Part shown: positions 1-4,715 of the stretch, one piece after another
Layout of the letters: each line of letters starts with the position of its first letter
Numbering within the stretch: the stretch's first letter is position 1
From: Chloroflexota bacterium
Lineage (GTDB): Bacteria > Chloroflexota > Anaerolineae > Anaerolineales > UBA4823
Assembly: GCA_017860725.1 (NCBI GenBank)
Contig: JAGDMX010000187.1
Span: 1 to 5,753 of the forward strand
Direction: 5' to 3'
DNA: 5,753 nt
Position numbers and translations under genes: made by a program
The notes under the pieces: model-generated
The model's input: only the letters and a program-made list of their open reading frames with translations
Database searches by the model: none
Told to the model about the DNA's origin: nothing

Positions 1-792
1 GTCAAAGCTCATTATTCGTTGAAGATGATCCCCTGGCTACCTGGGTCAGCGGCACCTCAGCCGTCGGGCATGCAGCAGGTGATTTTCGAACTGGATAGCT
101 GGAGTATCAGCCCGGACGGTGTGGTGGAGATTCCTGGTGCCAAATACACCGGTGATAAAAACCATCCCATCCTGCCTATGGTTGATATCTCCTGGCTGCT
201 ACCGGAAGAGGGCGGCGTGATAACCCCAACGATCAATCTAGCCCAGTCCGAGTTCATAGAAATCAATAATATCGTCCCCCTTGTACAAGAGGGAACGTTC
301 GATGGGCAGATCGTTCCCGACCCCGGCCGGTTCGTCGAGCACGGCTTTTACCCGGTCACGCTGATCTACACCGATACTGTGCCAGTGTTGGGCGGCGCTG
401 GCCTTGGGTTGGGATTGCACATCATCCCGGTGCAGTACAACCAGGATAATGAACAGACGCGCATCTGGACCCGCCTGGTGTTCGATGTCGAGACCGGTTT
501 CGATCCCGGCGCGGGTGGTGTCGATACCGATGGGGATGGTTTGCCCGATTACTGGGAGATCAGCTTTGGGTTAGATCCCGACAACCCGGATGGCGACCAT
601 GGCGCCAAGGGAGATCCTGATCAGGACGGGTTGTCGAATGAAGAGGAATACCTGCGCGGCACCAACCCGGTCAATCCCGATACAGACCAGGATGGGATCA
701 GCGACGGTCAGGAGGTCGCCTGGGGCAGTGATCCCCTCGATCCCGGCTCACCCCGGCTGATCTATTTGCCGCTGGTGCAGAGGAATCCGTAA
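1..792 (+). CDS. 3' part of a secreted/surface protein: C25-propeptide-like domain, TSP3-type calcium repeats, YLPLV C-terminal tail
   Basis: The reading frame is open from base 1, so the gene begins upstream; the TTG at 19 is not a convincing start. The visible 263 residues divide in three. Residues about 25-165 look like a beta-sandwich similar to the propeptide region of gingipain-type (C25) peptidases: an HPILPMVDISWLLPEEG segment (55-71), then DPGRF (107-111) and a VQYN (144-147) strand region. This match is tentative. Residues 175-250 hold three thrombospondin-type-3/EF-hand-like calcium loops, DTDGDGLPDYWE (175-186), DPDQDGLSNEEE (205-216) and DTDQDGISDGQE (227-238), with the usual GxDP/GTNP connectors. 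The protein ends in IYLPLVQRNP, a tail common in exported Chloroflexota proteins. The N-terminal part, which may be a protease or other catalytic domain, lies outside the window, so the overall function is unknown. An extracellular location is inferred from the calcium repeats and tail. Confidence 0.8.
   Translation, partial: VKAHYSLKMIPWLPGSAAPQPSGMQQVIFELDSWSISPDGVVEIPGAKYTGDKNHPILPMVDISWLLPEEGGVITPTINLAQSEFIEINNIVPLVQEGTFDGQIVPDPGRFVEHGFYPVTLIYTDTVPVLGGAGLGLGLHIIPVQYNQDNEQTRIWTRLVFDVETGFDPGAGGVDTDGDGLPDYWEISFGLDPDNPDGDHGAKGDPDQDGLSNEEEYLRGTNPVNPDTDQDGISDGQEVAWGSDPLDPGSPRLIYLPLVQRNP
523..744 (+). repeat. Three thrombospondin type 3-like calcium-binding repeats (protein level)
   Basis: The encoded segment has three DxDxDGxxDxxE loops spaced 30 and 22 residues apart. 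Acidic positions sit at loop positions 1, 3, 5 and 9 (Asn at 9 in the second loop) and Glu at 12, as expected for calcium coordination. Such repeats commonly act as stiff, calcium-dependent spacers between an extracellular domain and a C-terminal anchor or sorting tail. Here they directly precede the YLPLV tail. Confidence 0.85.
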
Positions 793-809
793 CGGTACCT
801 AAATAAATC

Positions 810-847
810 GGGGTAGGTCGCAGTTCATAATCGCTGCTACCTACCCC
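810..847. terminator. Hairpin between convergent genes, probable terminator (better suited to the minus strand)
   Basis: The arms at 810-823 (GGGGTAGGTCGCAG) and 834-847 (CTGCTACCTACCCC) pair at 13 of 14 positions, with one C/T mismatch and a 10-base loop. Read on the minus strand, the stem is followed by GATTTATTTAGG, a T-rich but imperfect tract, so it could end the aminotransferase transcript. On the plus strand no T-run follows, although the hairpin lies 17 bases past the stop of the upstream gene. A shared, bidirectional role is likely but not certain. Confidence 0.65.
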
Positions 848-868
848 ACCCGAGGTTACACCCTTAGA

Positions 869-2215
869 TTAGGTCACTGACCGATCCGCCGCCTCCAGTG
901 CCTTATCCAACACCTCGAATCCCTCTACAAGTTGCTCCTCGGTGATGACCAGCGGCGGGATGACCAGCACGGTGTGCCAGTGGGTGTACAGGTACAGTCC
1001 GTGATCCAGGCAGTACTTGCGCACCGCCAGCATCTCCGGGCTGCTGCCGTTGAAAGGCGCCAACGGCTCCTTCGTCTGGCGGTCTTTCACTAACTCGATT
1101 ACGCCGAACAGGCCGATCGAGCGGGCATCGCCAACCGATTCGTGCCGCTCGCCCAGGTCGGTCAGCAGGCGGTGCAGCACCGAACCCATGGCGGCAGCGT
1201 GCTCCACGATCCGATCTGCCTGCATCACCTGGATATTGGCAATTGCAGCCGCCAGCGAGATCGGGTGGGCAGTATACGTTAACCCACCCTGGTAGACTCT
1301 TTCATCAAAATAGGCGGCAATCTCCGGCTTCATTGCCACCGCCCCCAGCGGGGCATAGGCCGAAGTCAGCCCTTTAGCCATGGTCATCAGATCTGGAATG
1401 ACATTCCAGTGCTGCACTGCAAACCACTTGCCGGTGCGCCCGAAGCCGCTCATCACCTCGTCGGCAATCAGCAGGATGCCGTAGCGGTCACACAGCGCCC
1501 GCACGCCCTGCAGGTATCCCTGCGGCGGGATGATTACGCCGTTCGTGCCGGTGACCGTCTCCAGCAGCACTGCGGCGATGGTCTCCGGACCTTCGTATTG
1601 TATGATCTCTTCCAAGTGGTTGAGGTAATCCTGAGTGAACTCAGCCTCAGGGAGCTCCGGGTTGGTGCGATGGAAAGTCGAGCGGTAGCGGTAGGGATCC
1701 AGGAAGTGCACCACGCCCGGCATCAGTAGCGGCTCCCAGGCCAGGCGGCGGGGATCGCCGGTCAGCGCCATTGCCCCAGCGCTGGCCCCGTGATATGAAC
1801 GGTAGCGCGCCAGGATCTTGTGCCGCCCGGTGTAGGCGCGCGCCAGCTTGATGGCGTTCTCGTTGGCGTCTGCTCCGCCCAGGGTAAACAGAAACTTATT
1901 TAAATTTCCGGGCGTGATCTCAGCCAGTAGCTTGCCCAACAAGGCGCGCGGCTTGCTGGCCATCGGCGGCCCGGCGTAAGGCAGCGCCCGGGCTTGCTCG
2001 ATAATCGCCTCAATGACGCGCTCGTCGCCGTGCCCAATGTTGACGCACATGGTCATCGAGTTGAAATCCAGGTAGCGCTTGCCGTCCACGTCCCAAAAGT
2101 AAACGCCTTTCGCAGCCTTAACCGGGATTGGCGCTACCATACTTTGCGCCGACCAGGTCCAGAAACTGTGCTCTAAGGAAAGCGGTAAAATTTCAGAATC
2201 ATCCAGTTGCAACAT
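869..2215 (-). CDS. Class III (omega-type) PLP-dependent aminotransferase
   Basis: This is a cytosolic enzyme of 448 residues, a normal length for fold-type I class III aminotransferases, which move an amino group from an amine or omega-amino acid to a 2-oxo acid through pyridoxal phosphate. Visible family features are a GVYFWDVDGKRYLDF entry strand (37-51), a GGADANENAIK phosphate-binding loop (113-123), YHG (141-143) stacking on PLP, ADEVMSGFGRTGKW (251-264) with D252 contacting the pyridine nitrogen, K281 in MAKGLTS as the Schiff-base lysine, and GLTYTAHP (311-318). SMTMCVNIGHG (53-63) resembles taurine/beta-alanine-type transaminases, but the substrate cannot be fixed from sequence. The start is ATG at 2215, preceded by GAGG (2220-2223, spacing 4), and it gives the usual family N-terminus. 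The frame stays open further upstream, but that stretch runs into the divergent gene and resembles no part of the family. No neighbour suggests a pathway. Confidence 0.93.
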   Translation of the reverse strand: MLQLDDSEILPLSLEHSFWTWSAQSMVAPIPVKAAKGVYFWDVDGKRYLDFNSMTMCVNIGHGDERVIEAIIEQARALPYAGPPMASKPRALLGKLLAEITPGNLNKFLFTLGGADANENAIKLARAYTGRHKILARYRSYHGASAGAMALTGDPRRLAWEPLLMPGVVHFLDPYRYRSTFHRTNPELPEAEFTQDYLNHLEEIIQYEGPETIAAVLLETVTGTNGVIIPPQGYLQGVRALCDRYGILLIADEVMSGFGRTGKWFAVQHWNVIPDLMTMAKGLTSAYAPLGAVAMKPEIAAYFDERVYQGGLTYTAHPISLAAAIANIQVMQADRIVEHAAAMGSVLHRLLTDLGERHESVGDARSIGLFGVIELVKDRQTKEPLAPFNGSSPEMLAVRKYCLDHGLYLYTHWHTVLVIPPLVITEEQLVEGFEVLDKALEAADRSVT

Positions 2216-2219
2216 AAAG

Positions 2220-2223
2220 CCTC
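2220..2223 (-). promoter_or_regulatory. Ribosome binding site deciding the aminotransferase start
   Basis: On the minus strand GAGG lies four bases before the ATG at 2213-2215. It supports this start over codons further upstream in the same open frame, which would put about 125 non-homologous residues in front of the enzyme and overlap the divergent membrane-protein gene. Confidence 0.65.
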
Positions 2224-2246
2224 GATTAAACAGGGTCGATGATATG

Positions 2247-2272
2247 CATAATAATGTTAACATAAAATTATG
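2247..2272. repeat. Nested inverted repeats in the divergent intergenic region
   Basis: A perfect 10-base palindrome, ATGTTAACAT (2254-2263), is flanked by complementary hexamers CATAAT (2247-2252) and ATTATG (2267-2272), offset by one and three bases. The right hexamer coincides with the candidate -10 box for the aminotransferase, so an operator role is conceivable. AT-rich sequence produces such dyads by chance, and no adjacent regulator gene is present in the window. Confidence 0.4.
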
Positions 2273-2296
2273 TATTTCCCTCGCTATACTTGGCAG
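2267..2296 (-). promoter_or_regulatory. Weak candidate sigma70-like promoter for the aminotransferase
   Basis: On the minus strand CTGCCA (2296-2291, 4/6 to TTGACA) is followed after 18 bases by CATAAT (2272-2267, 5/6 to TATAAT). It would place transcription start about 45 bases upstream of the ATG. The surrounding 2230-2330 stretch is AT-rich, so chance matches are easy and other -10-like hexamers (TATTAT, TATCAT) exist nearby. Confidence 0.3.
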
Positions 2297-2333
2297 ATAT
2301 CTCAATGGATAAATTTCGATAAACGCAACATGA

Positions 2334-2362
2334 TTGACAGGGCAGACCGCCTTTGATAACAT
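2334..2362 (+). promoter_or_regulatory. Sigma70-type promoter for the two-gene membrane operon
   Basis: A perfect -35 box, TTGACA (2334-2339), is followed by exactly 17 bases and then a 4/6 -10 box, TAACAT (2357-2362). Transcription would start near 2369, giving a leader of about 50 bases before the ATG at 2418. Position, spacing and orientation all fit the downstream operon, making this the best promoter candidate in the window. Confidence 0.65.
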
Positions 2363-2407
2363 TGGGCGCAGTCTGTGCAACAGTTCACAAAACACATTTC
2401 GGGATTT

Positions 2408-2411
2408 GGAG
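2408..2411 (+). promoter_or_regulatory. Ribosome binding site deciding the start of the 7-TM protein gene
   Basis: GGAG lies six bases upstream of the ATG at 2418. The alternative in-frame TTG at 2334 lies inside the -35 promoter box and has no comparable site, so the ATG at 2418 is preferred. Confidence 0.75.
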
Positions 2412-2417
2412 ATTGTT

Positions 2418-3164
2418 ATGCCAGAAAATGTACGCATGTGGGTAGAAATCATTTTCAACCTCACATATCTGATCGTCGTATGGGGGTTGGTGATCGCCAT
2501 GATCCGCCGGCGACCGTCGGTAGCCCAATCAGACCGGCGAGCTGCCGACTTGGTGATCTGGGCGTTTGCCCTATTGGCCCTGGGCGACACCGGGCATGTC
2601 GGCTTCCGGGTGTGGGCTTACGCTCAAGGCAGCCTGGAGAGTACCATACAGCTCCTTGGACAGCCGGTTGGGGTAGTCGGCCTGGGGGCGCTGGCCACCG
2701 CCGTTACTGTAACCCTGTTTTATGTCTTGATGCTGGAGCTATGGCGGGTGCGCTTCCACCAAAAATACGGCCCCTTCACATACCTGTTGCTTGGAATGGC
2801 GATCCTGCGCCTGGCGATGATGCTCTTGCCACAGAACGATTGGAACGCCGTCGTCCCACCGCAGCCCTGGAGCACCTTGCGCAATATACCCCTGACAATC
2901 CTCGGCCTGAGCGTAGCTTATTTGATGATCCGTGACGGACGGCGAGCCGGTGACCGGGCCTTCCAGTGGATCGGGGGGATGATCCTGGTCTCGTATGCCT
3001 GCTATATCCCGGTAATCCTGTTCGTGCAGCAGGCACCGATGGTCGGTATGCTGATGATCCCCAAGACCCTGGCCTATGTGGCAGTCGGTTTCATCGCTTA
3101 CGCCGAACTCTTCAAAAAGAGAGAGCCCGAGCAATCCCAGGTCGTGAGCCAATCACCGGCCTGA
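2418..3164 (+). CDS. Uncharacterised integral membrane protein, about seven transmembrane helices
   Basis: This 248-residue protein belongs to no family I can name. Hydrophobic segments fit seven helices at about 9-28, 43-58, 82-107, 120-137, 154-171, 183-203 and 209-232, with basic loops RRR (30-32) and RDGRR (172-176) and a short charged C-terminus (KKREPEQ). There is no signal peptide beyond the first helix. Distinctive polar motifs inside or beside helices are ALGDTGHVGFR (54-64), with D57, H60 and R64, and LPQNDW (137-142), which follows the fourth helix; these look like functional sites, not random loops. It is the first gene of an operon with its own promoter and RBS, and the next gene starts 29 bases after its stop. 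The start at 2418 is chosen from the RBS. Partnership with the downstream four-helix protein is inferred from proximity only; transport, sensing or redox roles all remain possible. Confidence 0.8.
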   Translation: MPENVRMWVEIIFNLTYLIVVWGLVIAMIRRRPSVAQSDRRAADLVIWAFALLALGDTGHVGFRVWAYAQGSLESTIQLLGQPVGVVGLGALATAVTVTLFYVLMLELWRVRFHQKYGPFTYLLLGMAILRLAMMLLPQNDWNAVVPPQPWSTLRNIPLTILGLSVAYLMIRDGRRAGDRAFQWIGGMILVSYACYIPVILFVQQAPMVGMLMIPKTLAYVAVGFIAYAELFKKREPEQSQVVSQSPA

Positions 3165-3177
3165 ATTATTTTTGACT

Positions 3178-3182
3178 AGGAG
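3178..3182 (+). promoter_or_regulatory. Ribosome binding site of the 4-TM protein gene
   Basis: AGGAG precedes the ATG at 3194 with an 11-base gap, somewhat longer than usual. It is the only purine-rich anti-SD match in the 29-base intergenic space. Confidence 0.6.
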
Positions 3183-3193
3183 ATACCAATAAT

Positions 3194-3646
3194 ATGTATG
3201 AAATCGTTTTAGCTATTCACAATATCTTTCGCTGGGTGGCTCTAATCCTGGCGATCGTGGCGACTGTGTTTGCCTTCATCGGCTGGCTCGGCAAGCGCGA
3301 ATGGTCCGAGCGCGACCGCAAATTCGGCACTTTTTTGACCATCGCCCTGGATACGCAGCTGCTGTTGGGTTTAATCCTTTACTTCTTCCTTAGCCCGCTT
3401 ACCAAGACCGCCTTCCAGGATTTTGGCGCTGCGATGGGCGTAGCCGATCTGCGCTTCTTTGGCCTGGAACACGCTGTGTACATGGTCGTCGCGGTGGTAT
3501 TTGCCCACTTGGGCAGCGCCCTCTCCAAGAAAGCGACAACATCGCAGGCCAAATTCATGCGAGCAGCCATCTTTTATGGGCTGGCGCTCCTGCTGATCCT
3601 GGTGGGCATACCCTGGGGTCGCCCGCTGCTGCCCGGATTAGGCTAA
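3194..3646 (+). CDS. Small four-helix membrane protein, resembling short proteins often labelled 'cytochrome B-like'
   Basis: This 150-residue integral membrane protein has four predicted helices (about 3-31, 44-66, 89-110, 122-141). It resembles a family of roughly 140-150-residue membrane proteins I recall mostly from Bacteroidota, often labelled cytochrome B without biochemical proof. Family-like features are AIHNIFRW near the N-terminus (H9, R13), GWLGKREW after helix 1, DTQLLLGLILYF in helix 2 (Q55), the LEH motif opening helix 3 (E92-H93) and a final GIPWGRP (138-144). H9 and H93 lie in different helices and could be metal or heme ligands, but this is inference. It is the second gene of the operon begun at 2418 and is followed directly by an intrinsic terminator, so the pair forms one transcription unit. 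Confidence 0.8.
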   Translation: MYEIVLAIHNIFRWVALILAIVATVFAFIGWLGKREWSERDRKFGTFLTIALDTQLLLGLILYFFLSPLTKTAFQDFGAAMGVADLRFFGLEHAVYMVVAVVFAHLGSALSKKATTSQAKFMRAAIFYGLALLLILVGIPWGRPLLPGLG

Positions 3647-3663
3647 CTCACTCTGCAATTTGG

Positions 3664-3692
3664 AAAAGCAGGCGGGAAACCGCCTGCTTTTT
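3664..3692 (+). terminator. Strong intrinsic terminator ending the membrane-protein operon
   Basis: A perfect 8-bp GC stem, GCAGGCGG (3668-3675) with CCGCCTGC (3680-3687), is closed by a GAAA tetraloop and followed by five T (3688-3692). Four upstream A bases extend the pairing into the T-run, so on the minus strand it also ends in TTTT and could work in both directions. It lies 17 bases after the stop at 3646. Confidence 0.93.
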
Positions 3693-3704
3693 CGCTCATT
3701 TATC

Positions 3705-4601
3705 ATGTCTCGTGGCGGTATCCTGCCCGCCCTGGAAGCTATTTTCGCCGTCCTGGTATGGGGGGCGTCCTTCATCGCCACCAAGGTGGCGCTTAGGGAT
3801 GTCTCACCGGTCACGGTGGTCTGGCTGCGCTTCGCCATCGGCGTGCTGATCCTGGGCGGGGCGGTGTTGGCGCGCCGTCAGTTTGCCTGGCCTGCCCCCA
3901 AGGAACTGGGCTATTTCGCACTGCTCGGATTCCTGGGCATCACCTTCCACCAATGGCTTCAGTCCACCGGGCTGCAAACCTCACAGGCTTCCACCACGGC
4001 CTGGATCGTCGCCACCACGCCGATCTTCATGGCATTGCTGGGCTGGCTGGTGCTGCGTGAGAAGATCAGCCTGCGCCAGGCGCTGGGTATCGCCCTGGCA
4101 ACCGGCGGGGTCCTGCTAGTCGTGACGGGCGGCGATCTGGTCTCACTGGTCAAAGGCCAGTTCGGTGCCTCAGGCGATATTCTGATCCTGATCAGCTCGT
4201 TGAACTGGGCGGTATTCTCCGCCTTGTCCCGTCGAGGACTGCAACGCCACCCGGCCACCCGCATGATGTTTTTCGTCATGCTGATCGGCTGGCTATTCAC
4301 CTCGCTCCTGTTCTTCGCCTCACCAGGGGCTGGCGGTCCGGAAGAGATCGCTCTGCTTACCTGGCAGAGCTGGCTGGGGGTGCTGTTCCTGGGGGTGTTC
4401 TGCTCCGGGCTGGCATATATCTTCTGGTACGATGCTCTGCAAGCCCTGCCCGCTTCCCAGGTGGGCGCCTTCCTATACCTGGAGCCGCTGGTGGCGATGG
4501 TGGTGGCGGCGATTATTCTGGGCGAACCGCTGTTGCTGGCATCCATTGCTGGCGGCGGGCTAATCCTGGGCGGCGTGTGGCTGGTGCAATCCAGAGGCTG
4601 A
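3705..4601 (+). CDS. EamA/DMT-family transporter (10-TM small-molecule exporter)
   Basis: This 298-residue inner-membrane protein shows the two tandem EamA repeats of the drug/metabolite transporter superfamily, residues about 10-140 and 155-294, five helices each. Recognisable parts are AVLVWGASFIATKVAL (15-30) in helix 1, ATTPIFMALLGWLVLREKIS (103-122) and GIALATGGVLLVV (128-140) closing repeat 1, SSLNWAVFSALSRR (164-177) in repeat 2, and YLEPLVAMVVAAIILGE (258-274), the usual signature near helix 9. Members export amino acids, nucleosides or drugs; the substrate cannot be told. ATG at 3705 is the only sensible start, because the in-frame TTG at 3660 would run through the terminator hairpin. 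No Shine-Dalgarno sequence is visible upstream and there is little room for a separate promoter, so expression may depend on terminator read-through or a promoter inside the preceding gene. Confidence 0.92.
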   Translation: MSRGGILPALEAIFAVLVWGASFIATKVALRDVSPVTVVWLRFAIGVLILGGAVLARRQFAWPAPKELGYFALLGFLGITFHQWLQSTGLQTSQASTTAWIVATTPIFMALLGWLVLREKISLRQALGIALATGGVLLVVTGGDLVSLVKGQFGASGDILILISSLNWAVFSALSRRGLQRHPATRMMFFVMLIGWLFTSLLFFASPGAGGPEEIALLTWQSWLGVLFLGVFCSGLAYIFWYDALQALPASQVGAFLYLEPLVAMVVAAIILGEPLLLASIAGGGLILGGVWLVQSRG

Positions 4602-4650
4602 ATCAACTCATAGCACTTCGCACTCTAAATATCAATATACAGCTTACCGT

Positions 4651-4684
4651 AAAAAAATAGGCTGCCTCTTTGAAAGAGGCAGCC
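4651..4684 (-). terminator. Intrinsic terminator of the leftward nucleotidase-domain gene
   Basis: The arms GGCTGCCTCTT (4660-4670) and AAGAGGCAGCC (4674-4684) form a perfect 11-bp stem with a three-base loop. Read on the minus strand it is followed by TA and then seven T (4657-4651), a classic terminator, 31 bases after the stop codon at 4716. In the plus direction the stem is followed by CCAGAC with no T-run, so it is poorly suited to end the convergent transporter transcript. Confidence 0.9.
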
Positions 4685-4715
4685 CCAGACTTACATAGGA
4701 TGGATTGCTAGACGG

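Noticed and set aside
810..847. Hairpin considered as a mobile-element end or attachment site
   Set aside because: It is a single compact stem-loop between convergent genes with no repeat partner elsewhere in the window; a terminator is the simpler reading.
1017..1729. Plus-strand open frames inside the aminotransferase gene
   Set aside because: They are antisense shadows of a strongly coding, family-matching minus-strand gene, without RBS or recognisable product.
2334..2417. TTG-initiated N-terminal extension of the 7-TM protein
   Set aside because: The TTG is part of the TTGACA -35 box, so it would lie upstream of the transcript start; the RBS-supported ATG at 2418 is better.
2216..2590. 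Upstream continuation of the aminotransferase reading frame (about 125 extra codons)
   Set aside because: It overlaps the divergent promoter and the start of the 7-TM gene, shows no family similarity, and a good RBS and ATG exist at 2215-2223.
2739..3152. Minus-strand open frames within the 7-TM protein gene
   Set aside because: They are shadow frames with low-complexity composition opposite a clearly hydrophobic helix-encoding frame that has promoter and RBS support.
3660..3704. TTG-initiated extension of the EamA transporter
   Set aside because: The 15 codons encode the terminator hairpin and T-run, and EamA proteins normally begin just before the first helix, as they do from 3705.
3959..4606. 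Long minus-strand open frame opposite the EamA gene
   Set aside because: Its translation is rich in Ser, Pro and Arg, as expected from the antisense of hydrophobic GC-rich codons, and it has no recognisable domain.
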